Counted from the stretch's first letter, positions 32,976-45,204 are shown. The stretch is 64,000 nt of DNA from Methylopila sp. Yamaguchi (GCF_002897035.1 NZ_BAUX01000005.1:1-64000); one strand, 5' to 3'. The notes: a model not told the origin generated them from the sequence alone. Numbers and translations are program-made.

Positions 32976-34775
32976 TTACGCAACCGCGCCGTCCACGAGA
33001 TCCGACGACTGCCGCTCGAACAGCCGGCGGTAGACGCCGTCCTGCCGCGCCAGGAGAGCCGCGTGGTCGCCCTGCTCCACCACTCGCCCACGCTCGAACA
33101 CCAGGATGCGGTCCATGGCGCGGACCGTGGACAGGCGGTGCGCGACCACGATCGTGGTGCGGCCGATCATCAGCCGTTCGATCGCTTCCTGGATCGCAGC
33201 CTCCGACTCGGAGTCGAGGCTCGAGGTGGCCTCGTCGAGGATCAACACCGGCGCGTCCGCGAGGAAGGCGCGCGCGAGCGCGATGCGCTGGCGCTCGCCG
33301 CCGGAGAGCTTCACGCCGCGCTCGCCGACGAGAGTGGCGTAGCCCTTCGGCAGGCGGGCGATGAAGCCGTCGGCGTTGGCGAGCGCTGCGGCGCGCTCGA
33401 TCTCGGCCAGACTCGCGCTTGGCCGGGCGTAGGCGATGTTTTCAGCAAGCGAGCGGTGGAACAGCACAGGCTCCTGGGGAACGATCGCAATCTGCGCGCG
33501 GAGCGAGGTCTGGGTGGCGTGCGTCACGTCCTGGCCGTCGATCGTCACCCGGCCGCCGGTCGCGTCGTAGAGGCGCTGCACCAACTTGACGAAGGTGGTC
33601 TTACCCGAACCCGAACGCCCCACGAGACCGACGCGCTCGCCGCCGCGGATCACCACCGAGAAGTCGCGGTAGAGCGGCGTGTCGTGGCCGGCGTAATGGA
33701 AGTCGACGTTCTCGAACGCGATGCGCCCTTCGCCGATGACGATCGGCCGGGCGTCCGGCAGGTCCTCGACGCCGATCGGGACGTCGTGCAGTTCGACGAG
33801 CTCCTGCAGGTCGTTGACCGACCGTTGAAGGTCGGCGACGTGCATGCCGACGTCCCGCAGATAGCCGTGGATGACCGCGAACATGGTGAGCACGAAGGCG
33901 GCGTCACCGGCGGTCGCCCGCCCGCTCCACCACAGCCACACCGCAACGCCGAGCGTGGCGGCGCGCAGGGCCATCAGGATGAGGTTCTGCAGCACGCCGT
34001 TCCAGGTGCCGCGCCGCCAGGTGCGGGTGGTGCGCCGGCTCCACTTCTCCATCACCTGGGCGAGCCGTCCCTCCTCCCGCGCCTCCGCGCCGAAGGCCTT
34101 GACGACGCCGTTGCAGGTGACGGCGTCAGCCAGCACGCCGCCGAGCCGGGTGTCCCAAGCGTTGGACAGGCGCGCGGCGGGCGCGACCCACAGCAGAGAG
34201 ATCGCGACGGTCGTCGCCACATAGGCGACCGCGCCGATGAAGGTGACGAGGCCCATGAGCGGCCAGTGCGCGGCGAGGATCGCGGTCGCGCCCACCAGCA
34301 CGAGCAGCGACGGCGTCAGGGCGATCAAGACGAGATCGTCGAACTGATCGACGGCCCAAATGCCGCGCGTGATCTTGCGCACGGTCGAGCCTGCGAAGCT
34401 GTTCGCGTGCCAGTCGGTCGACAGCCGCTGCACCCGCGCGAAGGCCTCGGCCGCGGCGTCCTTCATGATCATCTGGGTCATGGGGATCACGGTCATGAAG
34501 GCGACGCAGCGCGCGAGCGCGATCGCCCCCGACAGGCCGACGATAGCCGCGAAGGCCCACAGCGCGCCCGGCAGGGCGGCGTCACGATCCGCGGCTGCGA
34601 AGGCGTCCACCAGTTGGCCGGCGAACACTGGGATCGCGACGTCGGCGAGGGTCGCCGCCGCCATGGCGCCCGCGACCAGCCCGACCCGCGCGGGCTGACG
34701 CGCCCAATGGCTGAAGACGAAGCGGACGACCTTCGCGAAGGGCGCGTCGCGAAGCGAAGTGCGGGGATGAGACAT
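32976..34775 (-). CDS. ABC transporter, fused permease/ATPase (exporter type)
   Basis: The 599-residue half-transporter has six membrane segments in residues about 20-310 and a nucleotide-binding domain in about 345-590: Walker A GRSGSGKTT, signature LSGGERQRIALARAFL, Walker B VLILDEATSSLDS. This is the MsbA/McjD-like exporter layout; the substrate cannot be read from sequence. The ATG at 34775 has GGAAG upstream and starts MSHPRTSL. It is probably co-transcribed with the hydrolase-like gene that follows. Confidence 0.9.
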   Translation of the reverse strand: MSHPRTSLRDAPFAKVVRFVFSHWARQPARVGLVAGAMAAATLADVAIPVFAGQLVDAFAAADRDAALPGALWAFAAIVGLSGAIALARCVAFMTVIPMTQMIMKDAAAEAFARVQRLSTDWHANSFAGSTVRKITRGIWAVDQFDDLVLIALTPSLLVLVGATAILAAHWPLMGLVTFIGAVAYVATTVAISLLWVAPAARLSNAWDTRLGGVLADAVTCNGVVKAFGAEAREEGRLAQVMEKWSRRTTRTWRRGTWNGVLQNLILMALRAATLGVAVWLWWSGRATAGDAAFVLTMFAVIHGYLRDVGMHVADLQRSVNDLQELVELHDVPIGVEDLPDARPIVIGEGRIAFENVDFHYAGHDTPLYRDFSVVIRGGERVGLVGRSGSGKTTFVKLVQRLYDATGGRVTIDGQDVTHATQTSLRAQIAIVPQEPVLFHRSLAENIAYARPSASLAEIERAAALANADGFIARLPKGYATLVGERGVKLSGGERQRIALARAFLADAPVLILDEATSSLDSESEAAIQEAIERLMIGRTTIVVAHRLSTVRAMDRILVFERGRVVEQGDHAALLARQDGVYRRLFERQSSDLVDGAVA

Positions 34776-35113
34776 GACGGCTTCCAGCCGCGCGCAGGCG
34801 ACGGCCGGCTCCACATAGGCGACGCGAGGCGAGCCGCGGGGGTCGCAGGACGACCTCGCGAGCGCGCCGGCGCGCGGAACGAAGGATTAACGACGAGGGA
34901 GACTTGTCGGCGGACGCGGGCGGCGGACCGCGCGCGGGTCGGGCCTAGCGGCGGCGCGACCGGCCGGAGGACACGAATGCGATGATCTCTGTCATGCAGG
35001 CTCCTCCCGTCTGGCGGCCAAATTCAGAGCCTATCCGTGTACCCGCAGGCGATTCGCCCCGCAAGTGGGCCCGCCGCGACGCCCGCGCCTCTGTGGCCGG
35101 AATGCCTCACATA
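34776..35113. other. Gene-free gap upstream of the ABC transporter
   Basis: This stretch of about 340 bases holds no convincing gene on either strand. It should contain the leftward promoter of the ABC transporter, but I cannot point to clear promoter boxes. Confidence 0.4.
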
Positions 35114-35147
35114 TAAAAACGCCGCCGACCTTTTTTGATCGACGGCG
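35114..35147 (-). terminator. Intrinsic terminator after the leftward DUF465 gene
   Basis: On the minus strand a 9-bp stem (CGCCGTCGA / TCGGCGGCG, one G-U pair) with a loop of ten bases is followed by TTTTTAT. It lies 33 bp beyond the DUF465 stop. Confidence 0.8.
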
Positions 35148-35180
35148 CTTCAACGGAACTACAAAAGAGCTTCGACGGCC

Positions 35181-35363
35181 TCAGTGCAGCGTAAGCTGCG
35201 GACCAGTCAGCTTGATCATCTCGTCCTTAATCCGGAGTTTTTTGCGCTTCAGCGCGGAGACCTTGACCTCATCCATGTTCGGATGGGTCAGCTCGAGTTC
35301 GATTTCACGCTCGATAGCGCGATGCTTCTTCTCAAGCTGGACCAGATGCGACTCGATGGACAT
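35181..35363 (-). CDS. DUF465 (YdcH-like) small protein
   Basis: The 60-residue helical protein (MSIESHLVQLEKKHRAIERE..., LKRKKLRIKDEMIKL) is a full-length DUF465 member, a short coiled-coil family of unknown role that is abundant in alphaproteobacteria. I chose the inner ATG because GGGAGA precedes it; the frame is open 13 codons upstream. It is head-to-head with a second DUF465 gene at 35562. Confidence 0.9.
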   Translation of the reverse strand: MSIESHLVQLEKKHRAIEREIELELTHPNMDEVKVSALKRKKLRIKDEMIKLTGPQLTLH

Positions 35364-35561
35364 TAAGAACGTCTCCCTCGTCTGGTTTGACGTCATCAGC
35401 ATGTCACGAGACTTTTCGTCTGTCGAACGGTCAGAAGGGCTGTCGGGCCATCACAGATGCGCGACCGGCTGCGCCTCCTGGTGGGCTCGCGCCCTTGCCG
35501 CCCGCAAGGGCCGCGGCGATACTCCGCCGCGCATGCGTGGCGTCGAGGCGGACAGGATGAC

Positions 35562-35786
35562 ATGGCGAGACGGGACGACGAGGAGCGGGCCGAGGAGCAG
35601 GCGGCCCGGGAGGAACTCGCCCGCCTCCGCGAAGAGCATCGCGACCTCGACTCCGCGATCGAGGCGCTGGAGCGCGTCGGGGCGGGCGATCGGCTGCAGA
35701 TCCAGCGCCTGAAGAAGCGCAAGCTGGGCCTGAAGGACCGCATGTCCTTCCTGCACGATCAGTTGACCCCCGACATCATCGCCTGA
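35562..35786 (+). CDS. Second DUF465-like small protein
   Basis: The 74-residue protein has a charged N-terminal half ([19 protein letters not shown]) and the DUF465 hairpin [15 protein letters not shown]...[23 protein letters not shown] precedes the ATG. It lies 70 bp upstream of purE in the same direction, as DUF465 genes often do in rhizobia. It is a diverged relative of the divergent gene at 35181. Confidence 0.85.
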   Translation: MARRDDEERAEEQAAREELARLREEHRDLDSAIEALERVGAGDRLQIQRLKKRKLGLKDRMSFLHDQLTPDIIA

Positions 35787-35856
35787 CGGCGCGCTTGCGC
35801 GCGTCACGGCCGGCGCCTATCGTCGCCGTTCCTCCCACTGTCCTGGAGCCTTTGAG

Positions 35857-36366
35857 ATGGTCGCGGAACGCCGCGCCGAGCCCGCGCCTGTCGCGATCGT
35901 CATGGGCAGCCAGTCCGACTGGACGACGCTGGTCCATACCGCCAACACGTTGACCCAGCTCGGCGTCGCCCATGTCGCGCGGATCGTCTCGGCGCACCGC
36001 ACGCCGGACCGGCTTGTCGCTTTCGCAAAGGCGGCGCGCGAGGATGGTTTCAAGGTGGTGATCGCAGGCGCCGGCGGCGCAGCCCACCTCCCCGGCATGG
36101 TGGCGTCCATGACGCCGCTGCCGGTGTTCGGCGTGCCGGTCCAATCGCACACCCTGTCCGGCCTCGACAGCCTTCTGTCGATCGTCCAGATGCCGGCCGG
36201 CATTCCCGTCGGCACGGTGGCGATCGGCCGCGCGGGCGCGATCAACGCGGCCCTGCTGGCCGTCTCCGTGCTCGCGCTGACCGATCCCGAACTGGCGCAG
36301 CGGCTGGACGCCTGGCGCGCCGCCCAGACGGACAACGTCGCAGAGATCCCCGTCGGAGACAGCTGA
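35857..36366 (+). CDS. purE: N5-carboxyaminoimidazole ribonucleotide mutase PurE
   Basis: PurE converts N5-CAIR to CAIR in purine synthesis. The 169-residue protein is a class I Pur[10 protein letters not shown] at residues 14-22, SAHRTPDR with the catalytic His47, and [12 protein letters not shown]. purK follows 2 bp after the stop, so the pair is one operon. Confidence 0.97.
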   Translation: MVAERRAEPAPVAIVMGSQSDWTTLVHTANTLTQLGVAHVARIVSAHRTPDRLVAFAKAAREDGFKVVIAGAGGAAHLPGMVASMTPLPVFGVPVQSHTLSGLDSLLSIVQMPAGIPVGTVAIGRAGAINAALLAVSVLALTDPELAQRLDAWRAAQTDNVAEIPVGDS

Positions 36367-36368
36367 CC

Positions 36369-37448
36369 ATGACGAGCGCGCCCCTCAGCCCCGGCGGAAC
36401 GATCGGCATCCTCGGCGGCGGCCAGCTCGGCCGCATGCTCGCGCTCGCCGCGGCCCCGCTCGGCCTCAAGGTCCACGTCTACGCGCCCGATCCGCAAAGC
36501 CCGGCGTTCGACGTCGCGGCCGAGCGCACGATCGCGGCCTATGACGACGAGACCGCGCTCGCGCTGTTCGCGGAGAGCGTCGACGTCGTCACCTACGAGT
36601 TCGAGAACGTGCCGGCCGAGACCGCGCGGCTCGTCTCCGCCCATCGCCCGCTGTTTCCCGACGCCCACGCGCTGGCGACCACCCAGGACCGGCTGAGCGA
36701 GAAGAGCTTCCTGCGTGACCTCGGCTTGCCGACGCCGGCCTTCGCGGCTGTCGACGACCGCGCGAGCCTCGCGGCGGCGGTCGGCGCGATCAGCCGCCCG
36801 GCGGTGCTGAAGACCCGCCGCTTCGGCTACGACGGCAAGGGCCAGGTGCTGGTGCGGGAGGGGCTCGGCCTCGACGCCGCGCTCGGCATGATGAACGGCC
36901 AGCCCGCCATCCTCGAGGCCTTCGTGCCGTTCCGCGCCGAGGTTTCCGTGGTCGCCGCCCGCGGGCGCGACGGCGCGTTCGCCGCCTACGACGTGGTCGA
37001 GAACCGGCACGAGAACCACATCCTGCGCACCTCGCACGTGCCGGCCGCGATCAAGCCGGAGACGGCCGCGGCGGCGGTCGCGATCGCCCGCAAGATCGCC
37101 GACGCCTTCGCCTATGTCGGCGTGTTCGCGGTTGAGATGTTCCTGGTCGACGGACCGACCGGCGAGAAGGTGGTCGTCAACGAGATCGCCCCGCGCGTGC
37201 ACAACTCCGGCCACTGGACGATCGAGGGCGCCGAGACGAGCCAGTTCGAGCAGCACGTGCGCGCCATCGCGGGTTGGCCGCTGGGCTCGACCCGCACCCG
37301 CGGCGCGGTGGTCATGACGAACCTGCTCGGCGCGGAGGCGAACGGCTGGCGCGACCTGCTCGCCGAGCCAGGCGCCGCCGTGCACCTCTACGGCAAGGGC
37401 GAGCCCAAACCGGGCCGCAAGATGGGCCATGTCACCCGGGTCACCTGA
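36369..37448 (+). CDS. purK: N5-carboxyaminoimidazole ribonucleotide synthetase PurK
   Basis: PurK makes N5-CAIR from AIR, bicarbonate and ATP. The 359-residue ATP-grasp protein has the N-terminal IGILGGGQLGRMLALAA, the ATP site LKTRRFGYDGKGQ, and VVNEIAPRVHNSGHWT near residue 270. It follows purE with almost no gap and ends before a good intrinsic terminator. Confidence 0.97.
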   Translation: MTSAPLSPGGTIGILGGGQLGRMLALAAAPLGLKVHVYAPDPQSPAFDVAAERTIAAYDDETALALFAESVDVVTYEFENVPAETARLVSAHRPLFPDAHALATTQDRLSEKSFLRDLGLPTPAFAAVDDRASLAAAVGAISRPAVLKTRRFGYDGKGQVLVREGLGLDAALGMMNGQPAILEAFVPFRAEVSVVAARGRDGAFAAYDVVENRHENHILRTSHVPAAIKPETAAAAVAIARKIADAFAYVGVFAVEMFLVDGPTGEKVVVNEIAPRVHNSGHWTIEGAETSQFEQHVRAIAGWPLGSTRTRGAVVMTNLLGAEANGWRDLLAEPGAAVHLYGKGEPKPGRKMGHVTRVT

Positions 37449-37530
37449 GGCCGCCGAAACCCCGCGCGCGTAGGGACTTCGCCCGCATGGACAAGGGCCA
37501 AGCCCTCTGCTAAGCATCTTTCGGTGATGA

Positions 37531-37571
37531 GACGCGTGCGCTGAAGGCGTGCGACGTCTTTTTGTTTTTTA
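37531..37571 (+). terminator. Intrinsic terminator after purEK
   Basis: A stem GACGCGTGCGC / GCGTGCG(A)CGTC with two G-U pairs, one bulged A and a 5-nt loop runs straight into TTTTTGTTTTTT. It ends purEK transcription about 80 bp after purK and isolates rpsU. Confidence 0.85.
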
Positions 37572-37632
37572 GTTCACGCTCTGTCGCTGGCAGGGCGATC
37601 CGCCCTGAGACAAACGCTACCCGAGGCACGAC

Positions 37633-37854
37633 GTGCAGGTTCTCGTTCGCGACAACAATGTCGACCAGGCCCTCAAGGCCCTGAAGAAGAAGATGCAGCG
37701 CGAAGGCATCTTCCGTGAAATGAAGCTCCGCGGACATTATGAGAAGCCTTCCGAGAAGAAGGCGCGCGAAAAGGCCGAGGCGGTGCGCCGTGGTCGCAAG
37801 CTGGCTCGCAAGCGCGCTCAGCGCGAAGGCCTGCTGCCGATGAAGAAGAAGTGA
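37633..37854 (+). CDS. rpsU: 30S ribosomal protein S21
   Basis: The 73-residue protein with GTG start ([20 protein letters not shown]..., C-terminal [19 protein letters not shown]) is bS21, which helps 30S subunits bind mRNA. Length and basic tail are typical of alphaproteobacteria. It stands alone between two intrinsic terminators, so its promoter must lie in the 60 bases between the upstream terminator and the start codon. Confidence 0.97.
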   Translation: MQVLVRDNNVDQALKALKKKMQREGIFREMKLRGHYEKPSEKKAREKAEAVRRGRKLARKRAQREGLLPMKKK

Positions 37855-37907
37855 TTCGGTGATCCCGGGCGCCCGCTGAGGGCGCGCTGATCAACGAAAC
37901 GAGCGTG

Positions 37908-37943
37908 AAACGCCCGCGGGATCCAAGACCGGCGGGCGTTTTT
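37908..37943 (+). terminator. Intrinsic terminator after rpsU
   Basis: A perfect 10-bp stem (AAACGCCCGC / GCGGGCGTTT) with a 14-nt loop ends in a run of five T, 54 bp beyond the rpsU stop. Confidence 0.88.
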
Positions 37944-38063
37944 GCGCTTTGGCCGCAACACATCGGCGATAAGCGGCGGCACTGCGGCGTCGGATCCGCA
38001 ATCTCGCCGCAATCCGCCTGTGATTGGCGAGCCTTGGGCGTCCAGCGGTAAGGTGGTGGGGAC

Positions 38064-38921
38064 ATGCGGCTTAGAGTCGACTCGAGCTTTCTTCTTCGCG
38101 CGGGGGCGGCGAGCCTGCTCGCTCTTTCGCTCGCCGCCTGCGACACGGTGGGCTCGGGCGCGTCGCTCGATCCGGACGCCTATGCGGCCCGCCAGTCCGA
38201 CCTCGGCTCCCTCAGCCAGGTCGTTCAGCAGAACCCGAGCGACCCTGAAGCCTGGAACATGCGCGGCTCGGCCTACGCCCGGCTCGGCCAGTACGACAAC
38301 GCCATCGCCGACTTCAGCCAGGCCGTCCGCATCAACGGCGGTTTCGCCAAGGCCTACGCCAACCGCGCGCTGGCCTACCGTTCGCTGAACAAGACCGGCG
38401 AGGCCTTGGCCGACTACGACCGCGCGATCCAGGCCGATCCGAGCTACAGCCCGGCCTATGTGGGCCGCGGCAATCTCTACCGCTCCTCCGGCCGCATGGA
38501 GCAGGCGCTCGGCGATTTTCAGCGCGCGATCGAGCTCGATCCGAACAACGCCCAAGCCTGGCACAACCGAGGCCTGATCCATCAGGCGCAGGGCAACCAC
38601 GACGGCGCGATCGACGACTTCACCAAGGCGACGGCCATCGCGGTGACGGCGGCCGAGCCCTACGTCGGCCGCGGCATGAGCTATCTCGCGACCAACGACC
38701 CGGACGCGGGGCTCGACGATTTTGACACCGCCCGCACGCTGAACCCCAAGTACATCGACGCCTGGATCGGCCGCGCGCTGGCCTTCGAGCGCAAGAACGA
38801 CCTGCCGCGCGCCCGCGCGTCGTTCGCTCAGGCGCTGCAGATCGACCGCAACGACAAGCGCGCCACCGAGGGCTTCCGCCGCGTCGGCGGCAAGGCCGGC
38901 GTAACCTACTCCGAAGGCTGA
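38064..38921 (+). CDS. TPR-repeat lipoprotein
   Basis: The 285-residue protein has a signal peptide with lipobox LSLAAC (Cys26), then about six tetratricopeptide repeats from residue 50 to 270, for example PEAWNMRGSAYARLGQYDNA and AQAWHNRGLIHQAQGNHDGA. It resembles the NlpI-type TPR lipoproteins that act as scaffolds at the outer membrane. The partner is unknown. It is convergent with cfa, with stops 7 bp apart. Confidence 0.9.
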   Translation: MRLRVDSSFLLRAGAASLLALSLAACDTVGSGASLDPDAYAARQSDLGSLSQVVQQNPSDPEAWNMRGSAYARLGQYDNAIADFSQAVRINGGFAKAYANRALAYRSLNKTGEALADYDRAIQADPSYSPAYVGRGNLYRSSGRMEQALGDFQRAIELDPNNAQAWHNRGLIHQAQGNHDGAIDDFTKATAIAVTAAEPYVGRGMSYLATNDPDAGLDDFDTARTLNPKYIDAWIGRALAFERKNDLPRARASFAQALQIDRNDKRATEGFRRVGGKAGVTYSEG

Positions 38922-38928
38922 ACGCGGC

Positions 38929-40182
38929 TCACTCCGCGGCGGCCGCGAGGCCGCCGCAGCGCTCCTTCCGTTCGAGCGCGGCTTCCGTCATCTCGATGTA
39001 ACCGCGCGTCAGCGGAACCGCCTCCTGCCTGCGCGCGAGCTGCAGCTGGAACACCACCGCGCCTTGGTGGCGGAACGCCGCCTCGCAGGCCGCGAGATAG
39101 AATTCCCACATCCGGCAGAAGCGCTCGTCGTAGAGCCGCGCCGCCTCCTCGCGCCGGGCCAGGAACCGCGCGCGCCAGTCGCGCAGCGTGAAGGCGTAGT
39201 GCAGGCGCAGCACCTCGACGTCGGTGACCACCAGCCCGGCCTTTTCGATCAACGGCAGCATCTCCGACAGCGCCGGCAAGGCGCCGCCGGGGAAGATGTA
39301 CTTGTCGATCCAGGGGTTGGTGAACCAGGGGCCGTCCGAGAGCCCGATGGTGTGAAGCAGCATCACGCCGTCAGGCGCGAGCAGGTCGCGCGCCTTCTCA
39401 AAGAAGGTCCGGTACTGCGTCACGCCGACATGCTCGAACATGCCGACCGAGACGATGCGGTCGAAGGCGCCTTCCAGGGTGCGGTAATCGCGCAGCTCGA
39501 AACGCACCCGGTCGGACAGCCCGCCCTCCTCCGCGCGCCGACGGGCGCCCGCGAGCTGCTCCTCCGACAGTGTGACGCCCAGCACCTCGCGGGCCCCGGC
39601 GACGCCGGCGAGATAGAGCCCGAGCCCGCCCCAGCCCGAGCCGATGTCCAGCACGCGCTCCCCGCCGCGGATCACGAGCTTCGCCGCGATGTGGCGGCGC
39701 TTGGCCGCCTGCGCCTCGTCCAGCGTCAGGCCGTCCCGGTCGTAGTAGGCGCAGGAGTACTGGCGGTCGTCGTCGAGGAAGAGGTCGTAGAGCCGACCGT
39801 CGAGGTCGTAGTGGTGCGCCACGTTCTGACGGGAGCGGGTCAGGCCGTTGCGTTGCGCGAAGCGCCGAAGCGCGAACCGCACCTTGTGCAACAGCCGTAC
39901 CGGGAGCGGCTCGGGCTTGCCCTTGAGTTCGCCCAGCAGCAGATCCAGCGCCTGATAGATGTCGCCCTCTTCGACGAGCAGCCGGCCGTCCATGAACAGC
40001 TCGCCCACCTTCAGATGGGGGTCGAGCGCGAAGGCCCACTGCGCGCCGCGATCGGCGAAGCGGAGGGCGACCGGCGGCCCTGAGCCGTCGCCGAAGACGT
40101 GACGCGCGCCGGAGGCCATGACGACCGACAGTCGGCCGCGGCTCACGATGCGTCTCAAGATGCCTGCAAGCAACGACTCCAT
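38929..40182 (-). CDS. cfa: Cyclopropane-fatty-acyl-phospholipid synthase
   Basis: The enzyme methylenates unsaturated acyl chains of membrane phospholipids with S-adenosylmethionine. The 417-residue protein has an N-terminal lipid-binding part (about 1-120), the start of the catalytic domain at NVAHHYDLDGRLYDLFLDDD, the SAM site VLDIGSGWGGLGLYLA near residue 178, and SVGMFEHVGVTQY. GGGAG lies 7 bases before the chosen ATG (MESLLAG); another ATG two codons upstream is too close to it. Confidence 0.94.
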   Translation of the reverse strand: MESLLAGILRRIVSRGRLSVVMASGARHVFGDGSGPPVALRFADRGAQWAFALDPHLKVGELFMDGRLLVEEGDIYQALDLLLGELKGKPEPLPVRLLHKVRFALRRFAQRNGLTRSRQNVAHHYDLDGRLYDLFLDDDRQYSCAYYDRDGLTLDEAQAAKRRHIAAKLVIRGGERVLDIGSGWGGLGLYLAGVAGAREVLGVTLSEEQLAGARRRAEEGGLSDRVRFELRDYRTLEGAFDRIVSVGMFEHVGVTQYRTFFEKARDLLAPDGVMLLHTIGLSDGPWFTNPWIDKYIFPGGALPALSEMLPLIEKAGLVVTDVEVLRLHYAFTLRDWRARFLARREEAARLYDERFCRMWEFYLAACEAAFRHQGAVVFQLQLARRQEAVPLTRGYIEMTEAALERKERCGGLAAAAE

Positions 40183-40368
40183 AAGCATGCTCCCGCACAC
40201 GCAAGACGACGGCCTTCGGAGAGCAAACACCGGGCCAGACGTCCGGAAACGCTCGGGAAAACCATGGTCTCATCGTGCAGGACGGCGGCGTCCGCGCGCC
40301 AGAGGGCGAGCCCCTCGATGCGCGGGCGCCGGCTATGCGTCAGGCGAAAAGCTTTCCTGCCAAGAAAC

Positions 40369-43001
<2,633 letters not shown>

Positions 43002-43050
43002 GGTCGACGAACGCGGTGAGACGCGCGACGTCGCTCGTCCCCCGAGGCGC

Positions 43051-43704
43051 TCAGCGGGCCCCGGAAAGCTCCGTCGCCTTCACCAGCCGCTCGCCGTCCT
43101 CGGCCAGCGTGTAGACGAGGATCTGCGCCGTCCCGATGTTCACGTCCTCGATCGCCTCCGGATCGATGCCGTCGAGCCGCATGAGCATCGAGCGCAGCGC
43201 GTTGCCGTGTCCCACCAGCAGCACGCAGCCTCCAGCGCGCACGGCCGGGGCGATGGCGCGCGCGTAGAATGGCCAGACGCGCGCGGCCGTCATGGCCAGG
43301 CTCTCCCCGCCTTGCGGAACCGCGTCGTAGGACTTGCGCCAGATCCTGACCCGCTCAGGCCCGAAACGCTCGCGCGCCTGCGTCTTGTTGAGGCCCGCGA
43401 GCGCTCCGTAGTCGCGCTCGTTGAGCGCGGAATTCCGAACCACCGGCAGGTCGGACTGGCCGAGCTCCGCCAGGATCAGCTCCATCGTCCGGCCGGCCCG
43501 CGTCAGCACGCTGGTGAAGGCGTGCGTGAAGCGGAACCCCAGCCGCGCGAGTTCGCGCCCTGCGGCCCGCGCCTCCTCCTCGCCGCGAACGGTAAGCGCG
43601 GGGTCGCGGAGACCCGAAAACAGGTCCTGTTCGTTGTCCTCGCTCTGTCCGTGCCGGATGAGGACGAGACTGCGGGAGAGGTCAGTGATCATCGGAAGCG
43701 TCAT
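43051..43704 (-). CDS. gpmA: 2,3-bisphosphoglycerate-dependent phosphoglycerate mutase
   Basis: GpmA interconverts 3- and 2-phosphoglycerate in glycolysis. The protein has the phosphohistidine motif LVLIRHGQSEDNEQDLFSG, NERDYGALAGLNK with the catalytic glutamate, and VLLVGHGNALRSMLM near residue 175. The start is uncertain: ATG at 43704 or 43692, neither with a clear ribosome site. It is convergent with the DUF4239-like gene. Confidence 0.92.
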   Translation of the reverse strand: MTLPMITDLSRSLVLIRHGQSEDNEQDLFSGLRDPALTVRGEEEARAAGRELARLGFRFTHAFTSVLTRAGRTMELILAELGQSDLPVVRNSALNERDYGALAGLNKTQARERFGPERVRIWRKSYDAVPQGGESLAMTAARVWPFYARAIAPAVRAGGCVLLVGHGNALRSMLMRLDGIDPEAIEDVNIGTAQILVYTLAEDGERLVKATELSGAR

Positions 43705-43740
43705 GCCGTTTCGGAGGTGTCGGCGCAGCATCGCACGAAC

Positions 43741-43768
43741 GAAAAGGCCGGGCGCATGGCCCGGCCTT
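43741..43768 (-). terminator. Intrinsic terminator of the transhydrogenase operon
   Basis: On the minus strand a perfect 9-bp stem (AAGGCCGGG / CCCGGCCTT) with a 7-nt loop is followed by TTCGTTCG, 27 bp past the pntB stop. Confidence 0.8.
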
Positions 43769-43795
43769 CACGCATGGTCGCATCGTCGTTGCGGC

Positions 43796-45196
43796 TCAAA
43801 GGCTCTTGACGATGCTCTCGGTCATCTTCTTCGCGTCGCCGAACAGCATCATGGTGTTGTCGCGGAAGAACAGCTCGTTCTCCACGCCGGCGTAGCCCGC
43901 CGCCATGCCGCGCTTGATGAAGAGCACGGTGCCGGCCTTTTCGACGTCGAGGATCGGCATGCCGTAGATCGCCGAGGTCTTGTCGGTCTTGGCCGCCGGA
44001 TTGGTGACGTCGTTGGCGCCGATGACGAAGGCGACGTCCGCCCCCGAGAACTCCGAGTTGATCTCGTCGAGCTCGAACACCTCGTCGTAGGGCACCTGCG
44101 CTTCCGCGAGCAGCACGTTCATGTGGCCCGGCATGCGGCCCGCGACCGGATGGATGGCGTATTTGACCTCGACGCCCTCCTCCTTGAGCTTGTCGCACAT
44201 CTCGCGCAGCGCGTGCTGGGCCTGCGCCACCGCCATGCCGTAGCCCGGCACGATGATGACCTTGGACGCGTTCTTCATGATGTAGGCCGCGTCCTCGGCA
44301 GCGCCCTGCTTCACCGGGCGCTGCTCAGCCGCGCCCGCCGCTCCGCCGGCCGCCGCGGCGTCGCCGCCGAAGCCGCCGAGGATGACGGAGATAAAGCTCC
44401 GGTTCATGCCCTTGCACATGATGTAGGACAGGATCGCGCCCGACGAGCCGACCAGCGCGCCGGTGATGATCAGCGCGAGGTTGCCGAGCGTGAAGCCGAT
44501 GCCGGCCGCGGCCCAGCCAGAGTAGCTGTTGAGCATCGAGACGACGACCGGCATGTCCGCGCCGCCGATCGGGATGATGATCAGGAAGCCGAAGGCGAGC
44601 GAGGCCAGCACGATGAGCCAGAACACGAAATGGCTCTCGGTCAGGACGAAGATGATCGCCAACACGATGATCAGGGCCGCGAGGCCGGCGTTGATCAGGT
44701 GCCGCATGGGCAGCATGATCGGCGCGCCGGACATGCGTCCGTCGAGCTTGGCGAAGGCGATCAGCGAGCCGGTGAAGGTGATCGCGCCGATCGCCACGCC
44801 AAGCGCCATCTCCACGAGCGACTGGCCGTGGATCGCGCCCGGGATCCCGATGCCGAAGGCGTCGGGCGCATAGAGCGCCGCGGCGGCCACCAGAACGGCG
44901 GCGAGGCCGACGAGCGAGTGGAACGCGGCGACGAGCTGCGGCATCGCGGTCATGGCGATGCGCTTCGCGGTCACCGCGCCGACCGCGCCGCCGACGCCGA
45001 GGCCGGCGATCACGAGGACCCAGCCGCCGACGCCGTGAGGCGGAGAGACGAACAGGGTGGTCAGGATCGCGAGCGTCATGCCCGCGATGCCCATGGCGTT
45101 GCCGCGGCGCGAGGTCGCCGGGCTCGAAAGCCCCTGCAGCGACAGGATGAAGAGGACGCCGGCGATGAGGTAGAGGATCTGGACGAGGTCGGTCAT
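43796..45196 (-). CDS. pntB: NAD(P) transhydrogenase subunit beta PntB
   Basis: PntB is the NADP(H)-binding subunit of the proton-translocating transhydrogenase, which makes NADPH from NADH at the expense of the proton gradient. The 466-residue protein has about nine N-terminal membrane segments (1-255) and a C-terminal Rossmann domain with IIVPGYGMAVAQAQHALREM and NDVTNPAAKTD. The ATG at 45196 lies 8 bp after the pntAB stop. Confidence 0.97.
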   Translation of the reverse strand: MTDLVQILYLIAGVLFILSLQGLSSPATSRRGNAMGIAGMTLAILTTLFVSPPHGVGGWVLVIAGLGVGGAVGAVTAKRIAMTAMPQLVAAFHSLVGLAAVLVAAAALYAPDAFGIGIPGAIHGQSLVEMALGVAIGAITFTGSLIAFAKLDGRMSGAPIMLPMRHLINAGLAALIIVLAIIFVLTESHFVFWLIVLASLAFGFLIIIPIGGADMPVVVSMLNSYSGWAAAGIGFTLGNLALIITGALVGSSGAILSYIMCKGMNRSFISVILGGFGGDAAAAGGAAGAAEQRPVKQGAAEDAAYIMKNASKVIIVPGYGMAVAQAQHALREMCDKLKEEGVEVKYAIHPVAGRMPGHMNVLLAEAQVPYDEVFELDEINSEFSGADVAFVIGANDVTNPAAKTDKTSAIYGMPILDVEKAGTVLFIKRGMAAGYAGVENELFFRDNTMMLFGDAKKMTESIVKSL

Positions 45197-45204
45197 CGGT
45201 CCCG

